Part shown: positions 50,779 through 59,577 of the stretch, piece by piece
Position numbering within the stretch: the stretch's first letter is position 1
Layout: every line of letters begins with the position of its first letter
The notes under the pieces: generated by a model
What the model was told of the DNA's origin: nothing
Database searches by the model: none
Seen by the model: the letters and a program-made list of their open reading frames with translations, nothing else
Made by a program: the position numbers and the translations under genes
Assembly: GCF_000455605.1 (NCBI RefSeq)
Contig: NC_017025.1
Span: forward strand, 1,240,001 to 1,304,000
Source of the DNA: Flavobacterium indicum GPTSA100-9 = DSM 17447
Lineage (GTDB): Bacteria; Bacteroidota; Bacteroidia; Flavobacteriales; Flavobacteriaceae
Reading direction: 5' to 3'
Length of the DNA stretch: 64,000 nucleotides

Positions 50779-53700
50779 ATGAATAGTAAATCAATCTTTG
50801 TTTCTATCCTATTATTAGGTTTCGTAATCAATATAAAAGCTCAAAATATTTTAATAAGCCAATCAGGTACGGTTAATGTGGTGGGTGGTGAAATATTTTA
50901 TGATGCAGGTGGTGCCGCCGGTAATGACGGAAACACGAGTTACACGATTACCTTGATGCCTCCAGCTGGGAAAAGTGTATGTGTTGATTTTACTTCTTTT
51001 AGTTCATTTGAAGCCTTAGATATTTTTGATGGCACTACTACAGCTGCTACAAATATAGGAACCTTAAAAGGGAATTATAGTACAGCGTATAATGCTGCTG
51101 GAACTCCATATAATACAGGACAGCCTGCTTTAGGAGGTGTGGTTCAAGCAGAACTAAAGCCTGGTATTTTTTGTGCAAATAATTCCACAGGAGCATTGAC
51201 TTTCCGATTTACTAATGCATCTGCTTCTCAATCTTCGGGTTGGGTAGGAAATGTATCTACTTATACTAATGCCTCATTAGGTTGTACTGTTGATATAACT
51301 GCTAGTCCAACAACAATATGTTCGGGTAATAGTGTCACATTGACTGCTACTGGAGCTATCGGTACAGGTTTATTGTCAAATACTTTTAACTCAGGAACCA
51401 TCGGAACAGGATGGAACGCAACTCCAGGCGGAATTATTTTTACTAATGTTTTAAGTTGTGAACCAAATGGTTTGTATACCACAAAAAAAACTGATAATTC
51501 AACGTATGCTTGGATGCAAAATGTAGCGGCGCCTCGTGTCCTTGAATCGTTAAACTTTGATGTGAGTAATGGAGGAGTGTTAAGTTTTGATTTTAGAGCG
51601 GCATCGGATGATAATGGAGGAAATGGCTGTGAGGCAAATGATGATAAGGAAGGTGTATATGTGCAATATTCAACAAATAATGGCGCTACTTGGGTAAACA
51701 TGAAATTAATGTTTCCTAGCTTAGAAAGTAATGTTGGAGCATCTGCCAATATTGGAGCAGGTACTTATGTGTATAATTGGAACAGAACTACTGTACCCAT
51801 CCCTGCAGCCGCTCAAACAACTGCTACAAAATTTCGCTGGTACCAACATCAATCAACAACAGGTTCACAAGACAGTTGGGGAATTGATGATGTGAGTATT
51901 ATCAAATACAATCCAACTACGTTAACCATAACGGATTTATCTTCTGGAACGGTAGTAGCTACTTCTGCTTCATTGTCTACTTCAGCTACGGTAACTCCAA
52001 CTTCTACACGTACTTATCGTGCGACTATATCTGATGGTACAACGAGTTGTACTAAGGATATTACGATCACTGTAAATGGGAGTACTCCAACAACTATTGC
52101 GTACAGTGCTCCTTCCTACAGCAATTCAAATACAACAATTCAAAATGTAACGGTTACAAACGGACCTGTAACTGGAACTTATACAGCAACACCAACAGGT
52201 TTATCAATTAACGCTACTACTGGTGCAATTAATCCAAGTTTAAGTAGTGTAGGAATCTATACTATAACTGTTCCAACTTCTTGTGGTACAGCTACTACTA
52301 CCATTGAAATTGTTAATTCTTCTTGTGCTTCCTGTACAACAGCTACATGCCCTGTTTCATCAATTACAGTACCAACGGTTACTCTAGGCCAAACGAATAT
52401 TACAACAACACTTAACGCAGCGGGTGATCAATTAGGAAATCCAGCTTTGAATCCAGGTCAAAATATTACGATTTGTGTGCCTGTTACAGTGCCTGTTGGA
52501 TCAACAGTATTAGGATTTAAACAATTATCTTCTTCAAGTCCTGGTGGTTGTGCTACTCCATCGGAAGAAGTTATAACCTATCAATTAAAACCAGCAGCTG
52601 CGTGTGCGGGTGCTCCAATTATCCCTAATAGAACAAATGCTTCTCCTGTAGCTAGTGGATTTAATCCAGAATGGGATAATTTAACACCAGGTAATTATGT
52701 GTTGTGTTTTACATTACAAGTAACGAATACGGCACTTTGTTCTAGTGTCGATTTACAAGGTTTAGGGTATTACAATGTAATTCCTGTTTGTACTCCACCA
52801 GCGGTTCCAACAATAAACAGTGTAGCAGCAACTTGTTCGGCAGCAGGAAGTTCAAGCATTGCGAATTATGTAGTGGGTCAGACCTATGTGTTCACGCCAG
52901 CAGGTCCAACCGTAGGCGCAGGAGGTGCGATTTCAGGTATGATAACAGGTACTTCTTATACAGTAACAGCTAGCAACGGAAGTTGTACTTCAGCGAGTTC
53001 AGCCTCTTTTAGTAATGCAGCGCAATTGGCTACACCAGCGGTTCCAACAATAAACAGTGTAGCAGCAACTTGTTCGGCAGCAGGAAGTTCAAGCATTGCG
53101 AATTATGTAGTGGGTCAGACCTATGTGTTCACGCCAGTAGGTCCAACCGTAGGCGCGGGTGGTGCTATTACCGGCATGATAACAGGTACATCTTATACAG
53201 TAACGGCAAGCAACGGCAGTTGTACCTCAGCGAGTTCAGCGTCTTTTAGTAACGCAGCACAGTTGGCTACACCAGCAGTTCCAACAATAAACACTGTTGC
53301 GGCAACTTGTTCGGCAGCAGGAAGTTCAAGCATCGCGAATTATGTAGCGGGTCAGACCTATGTATTCACACCAGCAGGTCCAACCGTAGGAGCGGGTGGT
53401 GCTATTACCGGCATGATAACAGGTACATCTTATACAGTAACGGCAAGTAACGGAAGTTGTACTTCAGCGAGTTCAGCGTCATTTAGTAATGCAGCGCAAT
53501 TGGCTACACCAGCGATTCCAACAATAAACACTGTTGCGGCAACTTGTTCGGCAGTAGGAAGTTCAAGCATCGCGAATTATGTAGTGGGTCAAACCTATGT
53601 ATTCACACCAGCAGGTCCAACCGTAGGCGCGGGTGGTGCTATTACCGGCATGATAACAGGTACATCTTATACAGTGACGGCAAGTAACGGCAGTTGTACT

Positions 53701-56700
53701 TCAACTAGTTCAGTGCCTTTTAGTAACGCAGCGCAATTAGCTACACCAGCGGTTCCAACAATAAACACTGTTGCAGCAACTTGTTCGGCAGCAGGAAGTT
53801 CAAGCATCGCGAATTATGTAGCAGGTCAAGCCTATGTATTCACACCAGTAGGTCCAACCGTAGGCGCAGGAGGTGCTATTTCAGGTATGATAGCTGGTAC
53901 TTCTTATACAGTAACGGCAAGTAACGGAAGTTGTACTTCAACCAGTTCAGTGCCTTTTAGTAACGCAGCGCAATTGGCTACACCAGCGGTTCCAACAATA
54001 AACAGTGTAGCAGCAACTTGTTCGGCAGCAGGAAGTTCAAGCATTGCGAATTATGTAGTGGGTCAGACCTATGTATTCACACCAGCAGGTCCAACCGTAG
54101 GCGCAGGGGGTGCTATTTTAGGAATGATTACAGGTACTTCTTATACAGTGACGGCAAGTAATGGTAGTTGTACCTCAGCAAGTTCAGCGTCTTTTAGTAA
54201 CGCAGCACAATTAGTTACACCAGCGGTTCCAACAATAAACACTGTTGCGGCAACATGTTCGGCAGCAGGAAGTTCAAGCATTGCGAATTATGTAGTGGGT
54301 CAAACCTATGTATTCACTCCAGTAGGTCCAACCGTAGGCGCAGGGGGTGCTATTTCAGGCATGATAACAGGTACATCTTATACAGTAACGGCAAGTAACG
54401 GAAGTTGTACTTCAGCAAGTTCAGCGTCTTTTAGTAACGCAGCACAGTTGGCTACACCAGCAGTTCCAACAATAAACACTGCAGCAGCAACATGTTCGGC
54501 AGTAGGAAGTTCAAGCATTGCGAATTATGTAGTGGGTCAGACCTATGTGTTCACGCCAGTAGGTCCAACCGTAGGAGCGGGTGGTGCTATTACCGGCATG
54601 ATAACAGGTACATCTTATACAGTAACGGCAAGTAACGGCAGTTGTACCTCAGCAAGTTCAGTGCCTTTTAGTAACGCAGCACAGTTGGCTACACCAGCAG
54701 TTCCAACAATAAACAGTGTAACAGCAACTTGTTCGGCAGCAGGAAGTTCAAGTATAACGAATTATGTAGCAGGTCAAACCTATGTATTTACACCAGTAGG
54801 TCCAACCGTAGGCGCAGGAGGTGCTATCTCAGGCATGGTTACAGGTACATCTTATACAGTAACGGCAAGTAATGGCAGTTGTACTTCAGCGAGTTCAGCG
54901 TCTTTTAGTAACGCAGCGCAATTACCTTTAGTTACACCTACATTTACAACAGTAGCACCTATATGTTCTGGAGGAAGTTTATCGGCATTACCTACAACAT
55001 CGACAAATGGATTCACAGGAACATGGTCTCCAGCTTTAAATAATACAGCAACAACGACGTACACGTTTACACCAACAGCAGGGCAATGTGCTTCATCAAC
55101 TACTATGACTGTTCAAGTATATGCACCGCCAACTGTAATATTTACTGGTGCAACAAACTATTGTGACGGTAGTAGTACGTTACTTAACTTAACAAGTAAT
55201 GTTCCAGGAGCAACTTTTACATGGAACGTAGTTGCATCAAATTGTACTTCTGGAATTGGATTTGTTGAATCGGGAAGTGGAACTACAATAGTTCAACAGT
55301 TAGATTTAATCAATGGTCTACAAACCGGATATGTAACGTATTTAGTAACCCCAATGGCCAATGGTTGTTATGGTATGCCTGTTCAAATTTCGATTACAAT
55401 AAATCCAGTTCCTGTCGTAACGGCTACCATTTTGAACAATCCTATTTGTTCTGGTGAAATGACCAATATAACTATGACAAGTTCTATTGCTTCAACTACT
55501 TATACCTGGATAGTTTCTTCTCAAGTAGGAGTTTCAGGAGCGTTACCGGGTTCTGGTACTACCATTAATCAAATACTGACGACCACAGGTCCGGTAGCTG
55601 GTACGGTTACGTATTCCATTACTCCTGTATATAATGGTTGTTTAGGTACACCAGTTTCAATTAGTGTAACCGTGAATCCAAAACCAGAGATTATAGGTAC
55701 ATTGGTACCGCAATATATTTGTAGTGGAGGAATGACAAATATTACAGTTGCTGCCTCTTTAGCAGGAACGCAATTCAGTTGGACAGTGGTTTCACATAAT
55801 AATGTTACTGGTTTTAGTAACGGTAATGGGTCTTTAATTCAACAAACGTTAACCACGCTTACAAATGCCCAAGGCTATGTTATTTATGAAGTTACACCTC
55901 AATTAAATGGTTGTTCCGGTGTCCCACGACAATACATCGTGTATGTTAATCCGTTACCAGCTCCAGATTTAATTGACGGACATATATGTGTAAATCAAAC
56001 AACAGGAGTAACTTATCAAGGGTATTGGTTACTGAGTGGTGTTCCAGCCAGTGGTTATATTTTTGAATGGTATTATAACGGTAGTACTACTCCAATAGCG
56101 GGTGCAACAGGCCCCAATTATTTAGCACAATTAGCAGGAACTTATAAAGTAGTGGTTAAAAATGTAGCTACTGGTTGTATTGGAAGTGATACAGCAACTG
56201 TTATTGAAGTATATCCAGCTACTTCCTTTACGGTATCAGTTTCAGAAGCCTTTACAGATAATGCAACTATTACGGTTGTTGTAAATCAATTGGGTACGGG
56301 TTCTTTGTTGTATCAATTAGATGAAGGAGCTTATCAAACATCCAATGTGTTTGAAGGAGTTGAACCGGGTGTACATGTGGTTACTGTAGTAGATGAAGAA
56401 GGTTGTACTTTTTTAACAGAGGAAGTAATAGTGATTGATTATCCTAAATTCTTTACTCCAAATGGTGACGGTTACAATGACACTTGGAATATTATAGGTT
56501 TTGAATCAGAACATCAACCGGTGCTTTATATTTTCGATCGTTATGGAAAGTTATTGAAACAGATCAATCCTTTAGATCGAAATGGTGGATGGGACGGAAC
56601 GTATAATGGAGCTCAAATGCCTTCAACAGATTATTGGTTTACCGTAGAATTTACAGAAAAAGAACAAAGAAAAGTATTTAAATCACACTTCTCAATGAAG

Positions 56701-56706
56701 CGATAA
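50779..56706 (+). CDS. Giant T9SS type B adhesin with CUB-like domain, nine 79-aa repeats and PKD-like domains
   Basis: A 1975-residue exported protein. Signal peptide 1-22 (VINIKAQ). Residues about 25-160 look like a CUB domain (GGEIFYDAGGAAGNDGN, FEALDIFDG). A jelly-roll-like region and Ig-like segments continue to about 660. Residues 672-1382 are nine 79-residue repeats of the same family as in the 1502-aa adhesin. Four PKD-like or Ig-like domains follow (NPICSGEMTNITM, PQYICSGGMTNITV), then the type B sorting domain (FFTPNGDGYNDTWNIIGF..LYIFDRYGKLLKQ..FKSHFSMKR). Export probably depends on the PorP/SprF protein encoded upstream. It is transcribed from its own promoter. Confidence 0.9.
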   Translation: MNSKSIFVSILLLGFVINIKAQNILISQSGTVNVVGGEIFYDAGGAAGNDGNTSYTITLMPPAGKSVCVDFTSFSSFEALDIFDGTTTAATNIGTLKGNYSTAYNAAGTPYNTGQPALGGVVQAELKPGIFCANNSTGALTFRFTNASASQSSGWVGNVSTYTNASLGCTVDITASPTTICSGNSVTLTATGAIGTGLLSNTFNSGTIGTGWNATPGGIIFTNVLSCEPNGLYTTKKTDNSTYAWMQNVAAPRVLESLNFDVSNGGVLSFDFRAASDDNGGNGCEANDDKEGVYVQYSTNNGATWVNMKLMFPSLESNVGASANIGAGTYVYNWNRTTVPIPAAAQTTATKFRWYQHQSTTGSQDSWGIDDVSIIKYNPTTLTITDLSSGTVVATSASLSTSATVTPTSTRTYRATISDGTTSCTKDITITVNGSTPTTIAYSAPSYSNSNTTIQNVTVTNGPVTGTYTATPTGLSINATTGAINPSLSSVGIYTITVPTSCGTATTTIEIVNSSCASCTTATCPVSSITVPTVTLGQTNITTTLNAAGDQLGNPALNPGQNITICVPVTVPVGSTVLGFKQLSSSSPGGCATPSEEVITYQLKPAAACAGAPIIPNRTNASPVASGFNPEWDNLTPGNYVLCFTLQVTNTALCSSVDLQGLGYYNVIPVCTPPAVPTINSVAATCSAAGSSSIANYVVGQTYVFTPAGPTVGAGGAISGMITGTSYTVTASNGSCTSASSASFSNAAQLATPAVPTINSVAATCSAAGSSSIANYVVGQTYVFTPVGPTVGAGGAITGMITGTSYTVTASNGSCTSASSASFSNAAQLATPAVPTINTVAATCSAAGSSSIANYVAGQTYVFTPAGPTVGAGGAITGMITGTSYTVTASNGSCTSASSASFSNAAQLATPAIPTINTVAATCSAVGSSSIANYVVGQTYVFTPAGPTVGAGGAITGMITGTSYTVTASNGSCTSTSSVPFSNAAQLATPAVPTINTVAATCSAAGSSSIANYVAGQAYVFTPVGPTVGAGGAISGMIAGTSYTVTASNGSCTSTSSVPFSNAAQLATPAVPTINSVAATCSAAGSSSIANYVVGQTYVFTPAGPTVGAGGAILGMITGTSYTVTASNGSCTSASSASFSNAAQLVTPAVPTINTVAATCSAAGSSSIANYVVGQTYVFTPVGPTVGAGGAISGMITGTSYTVTASNGSCTSASSASFSNAAQLATPAVPTINTAAATCSAVGSSSIANYVVGQTYVFTPVGPTVGAGGAITGMITGTSYTVTASNGSCTSASSVPFSNAAQLATPAVPTINSVTATCSAAGSSSITNYVAGQTYVFTPVGPTVGAGGAISGMVTGTSYTVTASNGSCTSASSASFSNAAQLPLVTPTFTTVAPICSGGSLSALPTTSTNGFTGTWSPALNNTATTTYTFTPTAGQCASSTTMTVQVYAPPTVIFTGATNYCDGSSTLLNLTSNVPGATFTWNVVASNCTSGIGFVESGSGTTIVQQLDLINGLQTGYVTYLVTPMANGCYGMPVQISITINPVPVVTATILNNPICSGEMTNITMTSSIASTTYTWIVSSQVGVSGALPGSGTTINQILTTTGPVAGTVTYSITPVYNGCLGTPVSISVTVNPKPEIIGTLVPQYICSGGMTNITVAASLAGTQFSWTVVSHNNVTGFSNGNGSLIQQTLTTLTNAQGYVIYEVTPQLNGCSGVPRQYIVYVNPLPAPDLIDGHICVNQTTGVTYQGYWLLSGVPASGYIFEWYYNGSTTPIAGATGPNYLAQLAGTYKVVVKNVATGCIGSDTATVIEVYPATSFTVSVSEAFTDNATITVVVNQLGTGSLLYQLDEGAYQTSNVFEGVEPGVHVVTVVDEEGCTFLTEEVIVIDYPKFFTPNGDGYNDTWNIIGFESEHQPVLYIFDRYGKLLKQINPLDRNGGWDGTYNGAQMPSTDYWFTVEFTEKEQRKVFKSHFSMKR
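52792..54924 (+). repeat. Nine tandem 237-bp coding repeats, second array
   Basis: Units begin every 237 bp from 52792 and are of the same family as the array at 44196-46802. Unit 1 is identical to unit 4 of the first array over 205 bases (52798-53002 against 44913-45117), including all silent positions, so the two genes exchange sequence. The last units carry rare changes such as VTATCS and SITNYV. Confidence 0.96.
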
Positions 56707-56718
56707 AAGGAAAAGATT

Positions 56719-56814
56719 ATGCATAATAAACAAAACACAATTACTATCATTTTAATAATAATAAATACATTATTTTCTATTGGGTTACTTGTATTTGTAA
56801 TGCAATTGAATTAA
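56719..56814 (+). CDS. Possible 31-aa hydrophobic peptide rich in Ile, Leu and Val
   Basis: The frame reads MHNKQNTITIILIIINTLFS then IGLLVFVMQLN and stop. It has seven Ile (three ATA in a row), five Leu and two Val codons in 31, and would form one membrane helix. It starts 12 nt after the adhesin stop and lies upstream of the ilv leader. It may be a small membrane protein, a second branched-chain-sensing leader, or a chance frame in AT-rich DNA. No terminator was seen after the adhesin gene, so it could be cotranscribed with it. Confidence 0.35.
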   Translation: MHNKQNTITIILIIINTLFSIGLLVFVMQLN

Positions 56815-56873
56815 TCTAAAGTCTTGAAAAACAATTTTATAATATAATAAATAAAAAGATAAAACTTACCTAT

Positions 56874-56924
56874 ATGGCAACAAGAATTCGTAGTATCATT
56901 GAGATTTTTATTCGTACTAATTGA
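56874..56924 (+). CDS. Ile-rich leader peptide of the ilv operon
   Basis: Sixteen codons, MATRIRSIIEIFIRTN, with Ile at positions 5, 8, 9, 11 and 13. Its stop lies inside a hairpin that overlaps the antiterminator segment. A ribosome held at the Ile codons would expose that segment. This is the arrangement of attenuator leader peptides in amino acid operons; the peptide itself needs no further function. Confidence 0.75.
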   Translation: MATRIRSIIEIFIRTN

Positions 56925-56990
56925 CGAGTTAGGTAGCTATATATAAAAACAACACACCTTTCTCGAACGCATTGAGAAAGGTTTTTTTTT
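56917..56990 (+). promoter_or_regulatory. Transcription attenuator of the ilv operon
   Basis: Three competing elements. Hairpin 1:2: CTAATT (56917-56922) with AGTTAG (56927-56932) around GACG. Antiterminator: CGAGTTAGGT (56925-56934) with ACCTTTCTCG (56956-56965), eight of ten paired. Terminator: CCTTTCTC (56957-56964) with GAGAAAGG (56974-56981), then nine T. With free charged Ile-tRNA the ribosome clears the leader and hairpin 1:2 plus terminator form; a stall at Ile codons 11-13 would cover hairpin 1:2 and release the antiterminator. The rest of the 56707-57012 gap is AT-rich; no clear TAnnTTTG promoter was found. Confidence 0.72.
56957..56990 (+). terminator. Attenuator terminator before ilvE
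   Basis: Perfect eight-base-pair stem CCTTTCTC / GAGAAAGG, loop GAACGCATT, nine T residues, 22 nt before the ilvE ATG. Confidence 0.9.
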
Positions 56991-57012
56991 AACTAGTAAA
57001 CATACACATACC

Positions 57013-57900
57013 ATGTATTACAACGAAAACACAATTATTTTTTTAGATGGGGCTTATGTACCTGCCCAACAGGCAACAGCAAGTTTGTATAATCAAACCA
57101 TGCATTATGGTAATGGCGTTTTTGAAGGGATTAGAGCTTATGATACGCCAGATGGAGTGCGCATTTTTAAAGCTAAAGAACATTATGAAAGATTGCAGTA
57201 TTCGGCTCAAGTCATGCATATTGATTTGCCTTATACGGCTAAAGAATTGGAGTTGATTACGTATAAAGTATTGGAATTAAATGGCTTAAAAGATGCCTAC
57301 ATCAGACCCTTAGTCTATCTTGGGGATAACATGTCATTAACTCCAACGGCACAAGTACATGTGGTTATTATGGCTTGGGAATGGGGGAATTATTTAGGAG
57401 ATAAATTATTAAAAGTTAGAACGTCTTCATTTCAACGTCCCAATCCCAAATCTTGTTTTGTGGAAGCAAAAGTAGTCGGACATTATACGAATAGTATTCT
57501 TGCAACCACAGAAGCTAAAAATAATGGTTTTGACGAAGCGTTACTTACCGATGCAGCCGGATTTGTTGCTGAAGGCCCAGGAGCGAACTTTTTTATGGAA
57601 AAAGACGGAGTGTTATACACCGCTCCTCTAGGTAATATTTTAGCAGGAATTACTAGAGCAACCGTTTTAGAGCTTGCCAAAGAATTAGATTATCAAGTAC
57701 TAGAACGTTTGTTTACAATAGAAGAAGTAAAACAAGCCGATAGTGCTTTTTTCTGTGGTACGGCAGCTGAAGTTATCGGTATAGCTCAATTGGACGACTT
57801 TGTTTTTCCAATGGAATGGGAGGATAGCATAGGAGCAGTAATTCAAAAGAAATACAAAAGAAGAGTGGCCCATAATGAATACCAAAATGTATATATATAA
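57013..57900 (+). CDS. ilvE: Branched-chain amino acid aminotransferase
   Basis: Transfers the amino group between glutamate and the keto acids of Ile, Val and Leu, with PLP. A 295-residue class IV aminotransferase: [19 protein letters not shown] near residue 30, the PLP-lysine segment [18 protein letters not shown] near residue 150, [24 protein letters not shown], and [14 protein letters not shown]. First gene of the operon after the attenuator. Its stop overlaps the ilvD start by one base (TAATG). Confidence 0.95.
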   Translation: MYYNENTIIFLDGAYVPAQQATASLYNQTMHYGNGVFEGIRAYDTPDGVRIFKAKEHYERLQYSAQVMHIDLPYTAKELELITYKVLELNGLKDAYIRPLVYLGDNMSLTPTAQVHVVIMAWEWGNYLGDKLLKVRTSSFQRPNPKSCFVEAKVVGHYTNSILATTEAKNNGFDEALLTDAAGFVAEGPGANFFMEKDGVLYTAPLGNILAGITRATVLELAKELDYQVLERLFTIEEVKQADSAFFCGTAAEVIGIAQLDDFVFPMEWEDSIGAVIQKKYKRRVAHNEYQNVYI

Positions 57901-59573
57901 TGAATCATTACAGTAAAATCATCACGCAAGATCCAACCCAACCAGCGGCTCAAGCCATGTTGTATGGCATTGGACTTACAGAGGAACAATTGAACCAACC
58001 TTTTGTCGGGGTGGCTTCTATGGGCTATGACGGCAATACGTGTAATATGCATCTGAACCATTTGGCGCATATTGTAAAGAAAGAACTCATGGCGCAAAAT
58101 ATGGTCGGACTTCAATTCAACACCATTGGTATAAGCGACGGGATAACCAACGGAACAGCCGGTATGCGTTATTCATTGGTAAGTCGTGAAATCATTGCAG
58201 ATAGTATTGAAAGTGTCGTGGCGGGTCATTATTATGACGGAATTGTAGCGCTTCCCGGATGCGATAAAAATATGCCCGGATCTATTATTGCTATGGGGCG
58301 CCTCAATAGACCAGCCATAATGGTATATGGGGGAACCATTGCACCAGGTAAATATAAAGACCAAGAATTAAATATTGTGTCTGCTTTTGAAGCCCTAGGA
58401 GAAAAAATTGCAGGTACTATTTCTGATAACGATTATAAAGGAATCATCAAAAATGCTTGTCCTGGAGCAGGGGCATGTGGTGGAATGTATACCGCTAATA
58501 CTATGGCAATAGCCGTGGAAGCATTGGGAATGAGTTTGCCATTTTCCAGTTCTAATCCTGCGGTAAGTGAAGCTAAAATCAAGGAATGTCAATCGGTGGC
58601 GCATTACATGAAACTCTTGTTGGAACAGAACATTAAACCTAGTGATATTATGACATTTAATGCTTTTGAAAATGCCATTACGGTTTTAATAGCTTTGGGG
58701 GGAAGTACGAATGCAGTCCTGCATATTATTGCCATGGCGCATAGTGTGGGGGTTAAAATCACGCCTGATGATTTTCAGCGCATCAGCGCACAAACGCCTT
58801 TGATTGCCGATTTTAAACCGGGCGGACATTACCTGATGCAAAATCTTCATGAAATGGGTGGGGTGCCGTTGGTGTTGAAATATTTGTTAGAAGAGGGACG
58901 CTTGCACGGGGAATGTTTAACAGTGACCGGTAAAACACTAGCAGAGAACGTTCAATCTCTTCCTTCTTTGGATTTTACTACTCAAAAAATCATTTATCCT
59001 TTGCATCAACCTCTAAAAAAGAATGGACACATACAAATTTTATATGGCAATTTAGCCCAAAAGGGTTCTGTGGCTAAAATAACGGGTAAAGAAGGAGAAC
59101 ATTTTACCGGACCTGCTCGGGTTTTTGATGGGGAAAACGAATTAATTAAAGGGATTGAAGAGAAAAAAATTAAACCCGGAGATGTAGTCGTCATTCGTTA
59201 TGTAGGTCCTAAAGGGGGACCAGGGATGCCCGAAATGTTAAAGCCGACTTCCGCATTAATGGGCGCAGGATTAGGTAAAAGTGTTGCTTTAATTACTGAT
59301 GGTCGATTCAGTGGAGGTACACACGGGTTTGTGGTGGGACATATCTCTCCAGAAGCCTTTGACGGGGGACTCATCGCTTTGGTAGAAGACGACGATATCA
59401 TTGCCATTGATGCCGTTGCAAATACCATCGATTTAAAGGTTGATGCCGCGGTAATCGAAAAGAGAAGAGAACAATTTATTGCCCCTGCTTGTAAAGTAAA
59501 ACAAGGGGTTCTATATAAATATGCATTATGTGTAAGTGATGCGTCAAAAGGATGTATAACCGATTTACTTTAA
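57900..59573 (+). CDS. ilvD: Dihydroxy-acid dehydratase
   Basis: Dehydrates 2,3-dihydroxy-3-methylbutanoate and its ethyl homologue to the keto acids of Val and Ile, using an iron-sulfur cluster. The 557-residue enzyme shows the cluster cysteines in [22 protein letters not shown] and [18 protein letters not shown], plus the [30 protein letters not shown] signature near the C-terminus. It is coupled to ilvE by a one-base overlap and followed by ilvB after 4 nt. Confidence 0.96.
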   Translation: MNHYSKIITQDPTQPAAQAMLYGIGLTEEQLNQPFVGVASMGYDGNTCNMHLNHLAHIVKKELMAQNMVGLQFNTIGISDGITNGTAGMRYSLVSREIIADSIESVVAGHYYDGIVALPGCDKNMPGSIIAMGRLNRPAIMVYGGTIAPGKYKDQELNIVSAFEALGEKIAGTISDNDYKGIIKNACPGAGACGGMYTANTMAIAVEALGMSLPFSSSNPAVSEAKIKECQSVAHYMKLLLEQNIKPSDIMTFNAFENAITVLIALGGSTNAVLHIIAMAHSVGVKITPDDFQRISAQTPLIADFKPGGHYLMQNLHEMGGVPLVLKYLLEEGRLHGECLTVTGKTLAENVQSLPSLDFTTQKIIYPLHQPLKKNGHIQILYGNLAQKGSVAKITGKEGEHFTGPARVFDGENELIKGIEEKKIKPGDVVVIRYVGPKGGPGMPEMLKPTSALMGAGLGKSVALITDGRFSGGTHGFVVGHISPEAFDGGLIALVEDDDIIAIDAVANTIDLKVDAAVIEKRREQFIAPACKVKQGVLYKYALCVSDASKGCITDLL

Positions 59574-59577
59574 ACCT

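Noticed and set aside
51261..51749. Minus-strand 162-codon frame in the second adhesin gene
   Set aside because: Long only because the sense codons avoid stops on that strand; sequence is low complexity and unlike any family.
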